NCBI GenBank assembly: GCA_009903935.1
Contig: WYEG01000050.1
Span: 1 to 64,000, forward strand
DNA length: 64,000 bases
Source of the DNA: Caldimicrobium sp.
Lineage (GTDB): Bacteria; Desulfobacterota; Thermodesulfobacteria; Thermodesulfobacteriales; Thermodesulfobacteriaceae
Direction: 5' to 3'
Within the stretch, counting starts at the first letter, position 1. The number at the start of each line of letters is the position of its first letter. Of this stretch, positions 43,656 to 53,871 are shown one piece after another. Both the position numbers and the translations under genes were made by a program. A model generated the notes under the pieces. The model was not told the DNA's origin, ran no database searches, and saw only the letters and a list, made by a program, of their open reading frames with translations.

Positions 43656-44513
43656 ATGCCATCGATCGTTGGCCTGCTCGTTGTTATTATATGCGTCTTT
43701 GGCGGCTATGCTTTAGAGCACGGAAACTTTTCCGTTATCATCCAGCCTGTTGAATGGCTCATCATCTTTGGTGCTGCGGGCGGATCCTTGCTTACCGCCA
43801 ATCCTATGTCTGTCGTTAAAGGTATAGTTCAAGGGGTTATAAAATGCCTAACCAAACCAGGGGTCTACACGAAGGATGATTTTGTCGACCTCCTCTTACT
43901 TCTTAACGACATCTTTAAAAAAATCAAAAAAGAGGGTCTAATCTCCATCGAGCAAGACATAGAAAACCCAGAAGCAAGTAAAATTTTCTCTTCCTTCCCT
44001 AAGATTCTTACCAATCATGTTGTCCTTGATTTCATCAGAGACACCTTTCGTTCTATCCTTACCACCAATCTTAGTCATTTTGAATTAGAAGCCCTGCTTG
44101 AAAATGAAATAGAGATCATTCATCATGAACTGGCTGAGCCTGCCCATCGTTTATCAAGCCTTGCGGACTCTATGCCGGGTCTTGGTTTGGTTGCTGCGGT
44201 TCTTGGCATCATCCTTACCATGGGAAAGATCGACGAACCCCCAGCAGTCCTTGCTCATCATCTTTCCATTGCCCTTGCAGGCACCTTTATCGGAATTCTT
44301 ACCTGTTATGGGTTTATGGCTCCCCTTTCTGCTCGGATGGAGAGGATGGCAAACGAGGAGAAGGAATACCTTATGGTTATAAAACAGGCTATAGTGTCTT
44401 TCATAGCTGGTGGCGCCCCTGCGATGGCGGTCGAGTTTGCAAGAAGGACTATTCCCCCCCACATGAGACCAAGTTTTAGCGAGCTTGAAGCCAAGCTTAA
44501 AGAGAGGAAATAA
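43656..44513 (+). CDS. motA: Flagellar stator protein MotA
   Basis: A 285-residue four-helix stator subunit. TM segments are near residues 3-21 (IVGLLVVIICVFGGYALEHG), 33-50, about 165-190 and 200-220. Diagnostic prolines and glycines are in ADSMPGLGLVAAVLGIILTMG and ALAGTFIGILTCYGFMAPL; the cytoplasmic loop carries charged residues for FliG contact. It starts directly after the pilZ stop and overlaps motB by one base. With MotB it forms the ion channel of the flagellar motor. Confidence 0.95.
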   Translation: MPSIVGLLVVIICVFGGYALEHGNFSVIIQPVEWLIIFGAAGGSLLTANPMSVVKGIVQGVIKCLTKPGVYTKDDFVDLLLLLNDIFKKIKKEGLISIEQDIENPEASKIFSSFPKILTNHVVLDFIRDTFRSILTTNLSHFELEALLENEIEIIHHELAEPAHRLSSLADSMPGLGLVAAVLGIILTMGKIDEPPAVLAHHLSIALAGTFIGILTCYGFMAPLSARMERMANEEKEYLMVIKQAIVSFIAGGAPAMAVEFARRTIPPHMRPSFSELEAKLKERK

Positions 44514-45325
44514 TGTCAACTCCACCCATCATTGTAAAAAGGGTTAAGAAGGTTGTAGGAGGGCATCATGGAGGTTCCTGGAAGATCGCTTATGCCGACT
44601 TTCTTGCTGGAATGATGACCTTTTTCCTGCTTTTGTGGCTTGTGACCCTCATGGAACCAAAAACCAAAGCTCAGGTTGCTGCCTACTTCAAAAAATTCAA
44701 CATCTTCTCTAAAGCCGGAGTTAGCATGCTCATGGAGTTTTACCGGACAGGTAAAATGGAAGCCCCAAAGGTTCAAACTTTATCTCAAGAACTTCCCGAG
44801 GTAAAGGGGGTTGGTGACCGCTTTAGGAGAATAGTTGAAACCAGACTTAAAAGCCTACGGGAGCATGTACTAATTGAAGTAACCGAGACCCCTACCAAGG
44901 AAAGGGTGGTCAAGATCGAGATAGTTGACCTTGCGGAAAAGCCTCTTTTCAAACCAGGTAGTGCAGAGCTTGAGCCAGAGGCCAAAGAGATCTTAAAAGT
45001 TATTGCCGAAGAACTTCGAGGAGAGAATGTGTTAGTCTCCATAGAGGGGCACACAGACGCTGTGCCCTCTCGTAGAGGAAAGGCAGGCAACTGGGAATTA
45101 TCCACCGCAAGAGCCATCTCAGCCATGCTTGAGTTTGAGAAAAACGGCTTTCCAGCAGAAAACATAACTGAGGTCGTAGGCTATGCCGACACAAAGCCCC
45201 TATTCCCAGACAACCCCTACGACCCAAGAAACAGAAGGATCACCCTCACGGTTCGCTACCCTCAGCCTAAGCCTACCCAAGCACTTGAGGGTAAACCAAA
45301 CCTTAGCCCCTCTCCCGAAAGATAA
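44513..45325 (+). CDS. motB: Flagellar stator protein MotB
   Basis: A 270-residue protein with one TM helix whose key ion-binding Asp29 is in WKIAYADFLAGMMTFFLLL. A plug/linker follows, then a C-terminal OmpA-like peptidoglycan-binding domain (FKPGSAELEPEAKEIL, SIEGHTDAVPSRRG, NWELSTARAISAML, DPRNRRITLTV). It anchors MotA to the cell wall. The basic side after Asp and the YADF sequence resemble proton-type MotB. Its last 23 bp overlap the convergent der gene. Confidence 0.95.
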   Translation: MSTPPIIVKRVKKVVGGHHGGSWKIAYADFLAGMMTFFLLLWLVTLMEPKTKAQVAAYFKKFNIFSKAGVSMLMEFYRTGKMEAPKVQTLSQELPEVKGVGDRFRRIVETRLKSLREHVLIEVTETPTKERVVKIEIVDLAEKPLFKPGSAELEPEAKEILKVIAEELRGENVLVSIEGHTDAVPSRRGKAGNWELSTARAISAMLEFEKNGFPAENITEVVGYADTKPLFPDNPYDPRNRRITLTVRYPQPKPTQALEGKPNLSPSPER

Positions 45326-46616
45326 GCTTTATAGGAACCCTTTTAAAACCGAGGACTTCCCTAAACCTTCTTTCAAAGAACTTCTGGACATGCTTTGGAA
45401 TGGTCTCCGGGTTAACGTTTACAAAGACAACAAAGGTTGGAGGAGCAACCTCAACCTGAGTGGCATAGTAGACCTTTAGCCTCTTTCCAGCGATGGTAAA
45501 GGAATATTGAGCCTTAATCTCTTCAAGGAGGGCGTTTAGCTTTGAAGTTGCTATTCTTCGGCTAAACTCCTCGTAAAGTTCTTCAACGAGCGGAAATATC
45601 TCCCCTACCCTTCTTCCCGTCTTAGCAGAAATCGTTAGGATCGGGACATAATCCATAAACTTCAACTCATGTTTGAGAAGCTCAAGAAAGACATTTCCTG
45701 CCTCTCTCCTTCCATCAAAGAGGTCCCATTTGTTGACAAGAAGTAGACAGGGGCGATAATTTTTTGCAATCTGACTCAAAAGGGTTTTATCCTGATGGGT
45801 TAAACCTTCCTCAGCGGTGATCATAAACAAGACCACATCAACCTTTTTTAGGATATCCAGAGCCTTATCGACGCTAAACTTTTCTACTCGTTCGTCAATC
45901 CTTGCTCGCCTTCTTATTCCAGGTGTATCGATTAAAAGAAAATTCTTACCCTCTGGGGTAGTTATAAGAATGTCTACGCAGTCCCTCGTTGTGCCAGGAA
46001 TTTCCGAGACTATCATCCTTTCAAAACCAACAAGCCTATTAACCAAGGTGCTTTTCCCTACATTTGGTCTTCCAAAGACGGCAATCTTGATGAAGGATTT
46101 TTCTGGGATCTTCTCAAGCCTGTCTTTGGCTAGCTCTAATAGTTTTTCTTTTAAAAGTCCGATGTTTTTGAGAGACTTAGCCGAAATAAAGACCACATCC
46201 TCAAACCCAAGCTGAAAAAACTCTAAAGCCTTTGCTTCCTCCTCTTTTCCATCAACCTTATTCACAACTAATAGAACCTTTTTGCCCTTTTTCCGCAGAT
46301 AATCTGCGATAACCTCATCACCTGAAGTTAAACCCTCCTTAGCAGAAACTACGAAAAGGACAAGGTCAGCATCCTCAACAAGCTTATCTACAATTTCAAA
46401 TATCTTCTGAGAAAAAAAATCCTCGCTTCCCCATTCGATACCGCCTGTGTCGATGAGCCTTATTCCGTATCCGTCCTCAAGCTCTGCATACTCAAACAAA
46501 AAATCCCTTGTAACCCCAGGAGTTCGCTCAACGATTGCCTTTCTCTCACCAATGAGAGTGTTGAACAGAGTGGATTTCCCAACATTAGGACGACCAACGA
46601 TGACCGCTTGATACAT
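45303..46616 (-). CDS. der: Ribosome assembly GTPase Der (EngA)
   Basis: A 437-residue protein with two tandem GTPase domains and a C-terminal KH-like domain. Both P-loops read GRPNVGKSTL, with VDG/NKWD base-recognition motifs (VVNKVDGK and LVNKWDLFDG) and switch motifs DTGGIEW and DTPGIRRR. Der acts in 50S subunit assembly. The ATG at 46616 (MYQAVIVGRPNVG) has GGAG about 9 bp upstream; an in-frame upstream TTG is rejected because it lies before that site. It closes the long minus-strand gene series. Confidence 0.96.
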   Translation of the reverse strand: MYQAVIVGRPNVGKSTLFNTLIGERKAIVERTPGVTRDFLFEYAELEDGYGIRLIDTGGIEWGSEDFFSQKIFEIVDKLVEDADLVLFVVSAKEGLTSGDEVIADYLRKKGKKVLLVVNKVDGKEEEAKALEFFQLGFEDVVFISAKSLKNIGLLKEKLLELAKDRLEKIPEKSFIKIAVFGRPNVGKSTLVNRLVGFERMIVSEIPGTTRDCVDILITTPEGKNFLLIDTPGIRRRARIDERVEKFSVDKALDILKKVDVVLFMITAEEGLTHQDKTLLSQIAKNYRPCLLLVNKWDLFDGRREAGNVFLELLKHELKFMDYVPILTISAKTGRRVGEIFPLVEELYEEFSRRIATSKLNALLEEIKAQYSFTIAGKRLKVYYATQVEVAPPTFVVFVNVNPETIPKHVQKFFERRFREVLGFKRVPIKLIFRERG

Positions 46617-46620
46617 AATC

Positions 46621-48141
46621 TCAACTCCTTTCAATTAAGGATTTGACCCTCGGGAAAAGATCTAAATTAACATGAGGGATAAACAAAGCACCGGTTAAAA
46701 GTTCCATAAACCTCGGTTCAGTGTTTAGTTCAAGATAGGTAATGCTGTCAACTATCTTTTTAATTTCTTCAAAATCGGCATGTTTTAAAAATTTTAAGGC
46801 TCCAAGCCCGGCAGAGTTTCCAACTGCTACTGCTTTATCCAAGGCTGAATCTGGAAGCATTCCAAGCATAACCGCAGAAGAAACATTGATGTTTACCCCA
46901 AAGCTTCCGGCAAAGTAAAACTTTTCTACATCCGCAAAGCTAAGCCCTGACTTTTCACAAAGGAGGCTAAGAATGCAAAACATAGCACCCTTTGACCTAA
47001 TAAAAGCCTTAATTTCAGGCTCCTTGATCAGGATCTGCCTTTGCCCATCCTCATAAACCAAAAAAGCCCTCCCCTCATCTGTCTCGATGACCCTCTCCCT
47101 CCAACTTTCTTTTATCAGCCTTCCTTCCGGGGAGAGAACTCCCTCTTTAAATAACTGAGCCATAAGGTCGATGATGGCTGAACCGCACATGCATTTGGGC
47201 GGATGTCCTCCTATCGTTTCAAGGTAGACTTGATTACTTGCTCGGTTGATGGAGACCTTGTAGATAGCTCCCGGCTCAGCCCTACATCCTGCGGAGAAGA
47301 TGCCCCCTTCAAGAGCAGGACCTGCAGCCCCTGCACAGGCAAGCAAAAAATCTCTATTACCAAGCACTACCTCAGCGTTTGTCCCAACATCGATAAAAAA
47401 GCAAGGTGCATCCTTCTTGTATAGCTCCACAAAAAAAAGTCCAGCTATCAAGTCTCCTCCAAAGTAAGCACCAGCTGAAGGAAAGATAAAAACCCGTCCC
47501 TCAGGATGGATCTTGAACTCAACCTCAAGGCTTCTAAAAACGCCATACCATTTTGCAACCGGAGGATAGGGCTCAAGGATTAAATAGTTGACAGGCAAAC
47601 CAAGCAAGAGATGGGTCATCGCCGTGTTCCCGCAGAGAGAAACATAATAAATTCTCTTACCGTTAAGCCTTTCTATCTCCTGGTTTATAGCCTCTAAGGT
47701 TTCAAGCCTAATTTCCTCAAGCTTTTCTCTCTTCCTTGCTAAATGAAGCCTCGTCAGGATGTCCTCTCCGTGCTTGGTTTGAGGGTTTAGAATGGAAGAT
47801 TCTTCAAGCACAGCATCCCTTTCAAAGTCGTAGAGATAGAAAGCAATCGTTGTGCTCCCAAGGTCAATAGCTAATCCATAAACAGGGCTTTCCTCCTCAA
47901 GAAGGTCAGCAAGAACAAGACCTTTTTCCTCTTTCACAAAAACTCCTTTAAAAGGTTTTTCCTGCCTTAAAAAATGGGAAAGCTTCCTTAAGGAGGTTAA
48001 ACTAAAGCTAAATTCTCCTAAGTCTAATCTATTTTGCAAAAAGCTCCTAAAAGATTCTGCATCAAATCGCTCAACAAGCTTAATCTCCCTCGGATTAACC
48101 TTTATCACCTTGCAGGAAGTCTCTACACATCCACCACGCAT
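46621..48141 (-). CDS. RACo-like ASKHA ATPase (DUF4445) lacking the ferredoxin domain
   Basis: A 506-residue protein. The middle region ends in the ASKHA ATPase core: YGLAIDLGSTTIAFYLYDF, YYVSLCGNTAMTHLLLGLP, CFFIDVGTNAEVVLGN, AGPALEGGIFSAGCRAEPGA and YFAGSFGVNINVSSAVMLGM. Most relatives (RACo, the reductive activator of corrinoid proteins) carry an N-terminal [2Fe-2S] domain of about 90 residues; none is present here. Corrinoid or CO dehydrogenase genes are not nearby. The ATG at 48141 was chosen over a GTG four codons earlier. It overlaps archease by 19 bp. Confidence 0.82.
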   Translation of the reverse strand: MRGGCVETSCKVIKVNPREIKLVERFDAESFRSFLQNRLDLGEFSFSLTSLRKLSHFLRQEKPFKGVFVKEEKGLVLADLLEEESPVYGLAIDLGSTTIAFYLYDFERDAVLEESSILNPQTKHGEDILTRLHLARKREKLEEIRLETLEAINQEIERLNGKRIYYVSLCGNTAMTHLLLGLPVNYLILEPYPPVAKWYGVFRSLEVEFKIHPEGRVFIFPSAGAYFGGDLIAGLFFVELYKKDAPCFFIDVGTNAEVVLGNRDFLLACAGAAGPALEGGIFSAGCRAEPGAIYKVSINRASNQVYLETIGGHPPKCMCGSAIIDLMAQLFKEGVLSPEGRLIKESWRERVIETDEGRAFLVYEDGQRQILIKEPEIKAFIRSKGAMFCILSLLCEKSGLSFADVEKFYFAGSFGVNINVSSAVMLGMLPDSALDKAVAVGNSAGLGALKFLKHADFEEIKKIVDSITYLELNTEPRFMELLTGALFIPHVNLDLFPRVKSLIERS

Positions 48142-48557
48142 TGAACTATCCACCCTTCCTCTCTTTTTTCTACCTTTGCTTGGGTAAAGGTTGCTCCCTT
48201 TACCTCAACCCCGTACCCAAACCTTTCCACATCAAAGGGAATAACCAAAAATTTCCCAGTAAGATAGTATCCGTATTCCCTTTCCTCAATCCTTCCTTGA
48301 AAACCAATTACTAAAACATCCTCAAGAGAAACAAGGCTTATAGCCTTATTCACAAAGAACACAAGGAGCTCATCCAGGGTATCGGCAGATACCTCAACTT
48401 CTCTTTCGCTTGCAGGAAAAACCTCATTAAAATCTATGCTTTCAACATAAAGAGTTGTAAGGGCTTTCAAGACTTCAGAGAAGGCTTCCTCTAAAGTCTC
48501 CCCATAGCCTCTTATACCAACATCTGCTCCGTGCTCAAAGGTCTCGTATCCCTTCAT
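48123..48557 (-). CDS. Archease
   Basis: A 144-residue archease, the small metal-binding chaperone that activates the RtcB RNA ligase. It begins MKGYETFEHGADVGIRGYGE, whose HGADVGI holds the metal-binding Asp, and contains ASEREVEVSADTLDELLVFF and the C-terminal VKGATFTQAKVE and QCVVDV. RtcB is not in the window. The ATG at 48555-48557 has GAGG 9 bp upstream. It sits between comEC and the RACo-like gene, overlapping the latter. Confidence 0.93.
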   Translation of the reverse strand: MKGYETFEHGADVGIRGYGETLEEAFSEVLKALTTLYVESIDFNEVFPASEREVEVSADTLDELLVFFVNKAISLVSLEDVLVIGFQGRIEEREYGYYLTGKFLVIPFDVERFGYGVEVKGATFTQAKVEKREEGWIVQCVVDV

Positions 48558-48567
48558 AGCGAACACC

Positions 48568-50718
48568 TCAAGGTAGGGTCTCGTGATGATAGTTTATTAT
48601 CTTGCCTATGTTATCTTCCAAATAATAAGGCACAAAGGGGAAAAGAAAATAGGCTAAGAATGAGTTCCGCCTTTCTTTTTCTGAAAAGAGAAGGGCATAC
48701 TTTTCCTTGGGAATAAGGATAAGCGCAGATTGCCTTTCGCCTTCTAAATAGATGCTTTCCGTGGGTAAATCCTTCATATCTTTTAGCTTGTGTAAAAGGA
48801 TTGAAACTTCAGCGGGTAAAGGCAAACTCGGTTTGCGATGAAAAACTAAAGCAAGGGTTAAGCCTTTAAACTCTAAGAAATAAGCTCCTTCTTTTAGTTC
48901 TATCAACTCAAACATTCTTGGGTCGCAAACTTCAATGTCCAAATATTTTTTTTCTTCAAGGGTAGAGACATTCCTTACCTCAAAATCCTTGCTAAAAACT
49001 CGATAGGGATTAAAACGTGAAAAATTTACTACGCATTCAAAGCTTGATACACCAAGTTTGTAATATATTGGAAAATACTTAGCTTTATATGGTTTGATAT
49101 CTTCTGATTTTAAGTTAAGCAATAGGGCAAATTTGTCCTGATTTTTAAGCAAAATGTGAGGAAAGTTTTTATCTTTAAAAACTATAATAAAATCAATCTT
49201 TTGGTAAAATTTATCAAAAAAGCAATAGGTTAAAATGAAGAATAAAAAGGCAAGCAAAAAGGGGAAACATTTACCATAAAAAGAGAGATGAAAATTAAGT
49301 TTTTGTATTATCTTTTGGTTTGTAAAATAGACTAAAGGGCAAATTAGAAAGATAATTAAAAGAAGATTGACAGAAAAGGGAGAAATATAAAGCCAATCAA
49401 AAAAAGGAATTTTCATATACCATTTAAAGATGGTGGCTACACATTCCATTATATACTTAGCTATGGTTTCATCAAGAAAATAAATTAGAGCTGAGAGCAG
49501 AGAAAGAGGAATAAAGATAAAGCTCCAGAAGGCTGAGGCTAATAAGTTATTAATCGGTGTAGCTATAGCATAATAGCCAATTCGGTATAAAAGAAGAGGC
49601 AGAAGCACAAGAGAAATAAAGCTTGAAACGAAAAGACCTTGAAGGCTTATGAATAAAGTCTTTTGCCATAAGTTATTAGGTTTTAGATTAAGCCTTTGCC
49701 AAAACTGATTGGCAAGGAGTAATCCTAAGGTGGCTAAAAAGGAAAATTGAAAAGAAAGATTTCCGATAAGGGAGGGCTCAAAAAGGCAAAGGATAAAAGC
49801 AGTCAAAAGAAGAATAAGAAGGCTTGGTGTGTTTCTAAAAAACACCTTGGCTAAAACTAATACAAAGAGAAAGAAAAAGGCTCTAACTGCTGAGCCAGCA
49901 AAGCCTGAAAGAAAAAGAACTACTAAAGCTCCAGGTAAAGAAAATATCATGGCGTAGATTTGAAGAGGATACCGTGTGAATACTAAAGGAGATCTTCTAA
50001 GCCAAAAAAGCGTAAATTTGTATAGGATCCCGTATAATATCCCGAGGTTAAAGCCAGATATGGCAAGCTGATGGTATAGTCCCTGTTTCTTTAAAGCCTC
50101 TAAATATTCCGAAGGAAGTTGGGTTTCAACACCAAGGACAAGGGCTTGAAAAAGCCCTTTTGCTAAACCGGAAAGCTCTTCTGAAAATCTAAATAGCTCA
50201 TATCGTATGCTTTCTATGTTAAAGCCATCGGTCTTACATATAGCCTCATCTTGTCGTTTAAACTCATAGAATCCCTCAACCCCTTGAGCCATTTCCAACT
50301 CCCTTGTTGCAGGACGAAAGGGATTTAACCCCTCCTTCATCTCCTTCGAGGTTAAGCTTAATAAACACTTCATCCCTGGACTAAAATCACCTTTATAGGC
50401 GGTAAAAAGAATCACTTCCCCAGATGTCAATCTAAGTAAAACTCTCTTTCCTTCGAAATAGGGCTCAACCGTTAAAACTTCACCGAAAAACTGAGCCTTG
50501 GTAGGAAGCTTGCTTTTTTCTTCTTTAAAGTAAAAAGAACCAAACATAAAACTTAAGACAAGAGTTAAGACAGCTAAAGCTTTCAGCTTATTTTGTGGAA
50601 AAAAGAAAAGCTGTAGCAGCAAAACATAAAAAAGAAAAACAAGATGCGCTGAATAAAAGCTTAGATAAAGACCGATTAAAAAAGAAGTTGCTACGGCAAA
50701 AAAATAAGCCTTTATCAC
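48568..50718 (-). CDS. comEC: ComEC/Rec2-like DNA-uptake channel, degenerate C-terminal domain
   Basis: A 716-residue polytopic membrane protein. N-terminal TM helices and a soluble domain are followed by the ComEC competence core: LVLGVETQLPSEYLEALKKQ, LYHQLAISGFNLGILYGI, GFAGSAVRAFFFLF and a series of about nine helices. In the usual SGxH motif the His is Asn (ISGFN). The C-terminal about 200 residues are soluble but lack the HxHxDH motif of the metallo-beta-lactamase nuclease found in most ComEC proteins. It overlaps yggS by 4 bp. Confidence 0.85.
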   Translation of the reverse strand: MIKAYFFAVATSFLIGLYLSFYSAHLVFLFYVLLLQLFFFPQNKLKALAVLTLVLSFMFGSFYFKEEKSKLPTKAQFFGEVLTVEPYFEGKRVLLRLTSGEVILFTAYKGDFSPGMKCLLSLTSKEMKEGLNPFRPATRELEMAQGVEGFYEFKRQDEAICKTDGFNIESIRYELFRFSEELSGLAKGLFQALVLGVETQLPSEYLEALKKQGLYHQLAISGFNLGILYGILYKFTLFWLRRSPLVFTRYPLQIYAMIFSLPGALVVLFLSGFAGSAVRAFFFLFVLVLAKVFFRNTPSLLILLLTAFILCLFEPSLIGNLSFQFSFLATLGLLLANQFWQRLNLKPNNLWQKTLFISLQGLFVSSFISLVLLPLLLYRIGYYAIATPINNLLASAFWSFIFIPLSLLSALIYFLDETIAKYIMECVATIFKWYMKIPFFDWLYISPFSVNLLLIIFLICPLVYFTNQKIIQKLNFHLSFYGKCFPFLLAFLFFILTYCFFDKFYQKIDFIIVFKDKNFPHILLKNQDKFALLLNLKSEDIKPYKAKYFPIYYKLGVSSFECVVNFSRFNPYRVFSKDFEVRNVSTLEEKKYLDIEVCDPRMFELIELKEGAYFLEFKGLTLALVFHRKPSLPLPAEVSILLHKLKDMKDLPTESIYLEGERQSALILIPKEKYALLFSEKERRNSFLAYFLFPFVPYYLEDNIGKIINYHHETLP

Positions 50719-51416
50719 ATCCTTGGACCAAAAAGTAGCGTCCCTATTCTTATGATAGTTGCACCCTCTTCTATCGCTATCTCAAAATCAGAGCTTGTTC
50801 CCATGGAAAGTTGAGTGAAACCTTCTCCAACTAAAGGCTTAATCCTCTCAAACAGATTCCTCATCTTTTGAAAATAAAACCTTGTCTTCCTTTCATCGTC
50901 TGTCAAAGGAGGAAGACACATAAGACCAATCAGGTTAAGATTAGGGAACCCCTTTAGCTCCTTTACAAATTCTTCTAAATTTTCCTCAAAAACACCGGCT
51001 TTAGTTGGCTCATGTCCAATGTTTACCTCGATTAGAACATTTATTCTTTTATTCAAAGACCTTGCCCTTTTTTCGAGCTCTTCTGCCAAAGACAGCCTAT
51101 CTAAGGAATGAATGGTGCTAAAAAAGGCTACAGCTTTTTTAGCTTTGTTTGTCTGAAGCCTGCCTATGAAATGCCAGTCAATGTCAAGGTCCGCTAAATT
51201 CTTTATCTTTTTTTCAGCTTCCTGAACATAGTTTTCACCAAAAAGCTTTAAACCTAAGGAATAAAGAACCCTTATCTTTTCTTCGCTCTGCCCTTTGCTT
51301 GCCCCAAGGATCTTCACTTCTTCAAGGCTTCGCCCGGCCCTCAAACAAGCCTTCTCCACTCTTTCTAAAAGGTTTTCATAGTTTTTTCTTAAAACATCAA
51401 CTAAGGCTTTTGACAT
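50715..51416 (-). CDS. YggS/PLPBP pyridoxal-phosphate homeostasis protein
   Basis: A 233-residue alanine-racemase-like barrel that binds PLP through the Lys in KILGASKGQSEEKI; further family blocks are LFGENYVQEAEKKI, WHFIGRLQTNKAKK, GLMCLPP and LSMGTSSDFEIAIEEGATII. It has no catalytic partner domain and controls free PLP and amino-acid balance. It overlaps the cyclo-ligase gene by 16 bp and comEC by 4 bp, so the three are coupled. Confidence 0.95.
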   Translation of the reverse strand: MSKALVDVLRKNYENLLERVEKACLRAGRSLEEVKILGASKGQSEEKIRVLYSLGLKLFGENYVQEAEKKIKNLADLDIDWHFIGRLQTNKAKKAVAFFSTIHSLDRLSLAEELEKRARSLNKRINVLIEVNIGHEPTKAGVFEENLEEFVKELKGFPNLNLIGLMCLPPLTDDERKTRFYFQKMRNLFERIKPLVGEGFTQLSMGTSSDFEIAIEEGATIIRIGTLLFGPRM

Positions 51417-51982
51417 TGTATGGTCCCGTCCTCTGTTAAGATTAAATCAACGGGAACATCGTGAGGCTCAACGGGCAAGCATTCCACTAGTTGAAAGGAA
51501 TAACAAACACCAACTTTTAAAGCGCTCGTTTCCCTTAATACCCTATCATAAAAGCCACCGCCATACCCAAGCCTATAACCCTTTACATCAAAGGCTAAAC
51601 CAGGGATAAATATAACTTCTAAAGAGCCTAAATCTGCCTCCTCATTCTTCGGGTTTGGTTCGAGAAGACCAAATGGACCTGGCACAAAGTCAGAAAAACT
51701 GTAGACCCTATGAAAGGTTAACCTCCGCTCTTTAAGCCAGGTCTTAGGTAAGTATACCCCTTTTCCCTCTATAAAAGATTTACCGATAGCCTTAGAAAGA
51801 GATACCTCCTTTCCCTTAGCCATGTAAAAGGCTAGTTTTGTAAATCCTTGGAGTAAAATGAATTTAAATGCTTCCTGAGAAATTTTACAAGATAAATCTT
51901 TGACTAAAACCTCGCTTAAAGCTTCCCTTTTTGCTAAAAAAAGGGACCGGAGCTTAGTTTTCTCTTCTTGATGGACACTCAA
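51401..51982 (-). CDS. 5-formyltetrahydrofolate cyclo-ligase
   Basis: A 193-residue enzyme that returns 5-formyl-THF to the folate pool as methenyl-THF using ATP. The family signature is in FIPGLAFDVKGYRLGYGGGFYDR; KTKLRSLFLAKREALSE and LPKTWLKERRLTFHRV precede it, with VPVEPHDVPVDLILTE at the end. It lies directly after the ATP synthase genes (adjacent to the atpC stop) and overlaps yggS. Confidence 0.94.
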   Translation of the reverse strand: MSVHQEEKTKLRSLFLAKREALSEVLVKDLSCKISQEAFKFILLQGFTKLAFYMAKGKEVSLSKAIGKSFIEGKGVYLPKTWLKERRLTFHRVYSFSDFVPGPFGLLEPNPKNEEADLGSLEVIFIPGLAFDVKGYRLGYGGGFYDRVLRETSALKVGVCYSFQLVECLPVEPHDVPVDLILTEDGTIQCQKP

Positions 51983-52411
51983 TTATTTTGGAACCCCAGA
52001 CCTCCCTCGTTCCGCAACTAAAAGGCGGGTGAGAGCTCGCTGAAGGGCCGCGCGAGCCCTCGCATAATCGATCTTTTCTGCTCCAGCTAAGTACTCTTGT
52101 ATCCTCTTTTCTGCCCTCTCTTTTGCTCTCAAAGCCCTTTCTACATCTATTTCATAAGCTCTTTCTGCCGCTTCCACAAAAAAGGTTATTTTATTTTCCG
52201 AAACTTCGCAAAAGCCTCCGCTTACCGCCAACCACTCTTCTTTATCTCCAACTTTGTATCTAAGCGGACCGATCTTTATCGCAGCAACCATTGGGCAATG
52301 GTTCGCTAACACTCCAAACTCACCCGCCACACCGGGGGCAGTAACAATGTCTACCTCTTCGCTTACCACCACCCGGTCTGGTGTTATAACTTCTAATAGG
52401 ATCCTTGCCAT
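51983..52411 (-). CDS. atpC: F1Fo ATP synthase epsilon subunit
   Basis: A 142-residue epsilon subunit: N-terminal beta-sandwich (LLEVITPDRVVVSEEVDIVT, GVAGEFGVLANHCPMVAAI, VSGGFCEVSENKITFF) and a C-terminal helical hairpin rich in Arg/Ala (RARAALQRALTRLLV). It couples rotation to catalysis and can inhibit ATP hydrolysis. It follows atpD by 11 bp as the last ATP synthase gene. Confidence 0.96.
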   Translation of the reverse strand: MARILLEVITPDRVVVSEEVDIVTAPGVAGEFGVLANHCPMVAAIKIGPLRYKVGDKEEWLAVSGGFCEVSENKITFFVEAAERAYEIDVERALRAKERAEKRIQEYLAGAEKIDYARARAALQRALTRLLVAERGRSGVPK

Positions 52412-52422
52412 ATCTCCTCCCC

Positions 52423-53847
<1,425 letters not shown>

Positions 53848-53871
53848 TTATACCCCCTTTAAAAGTTTCTT

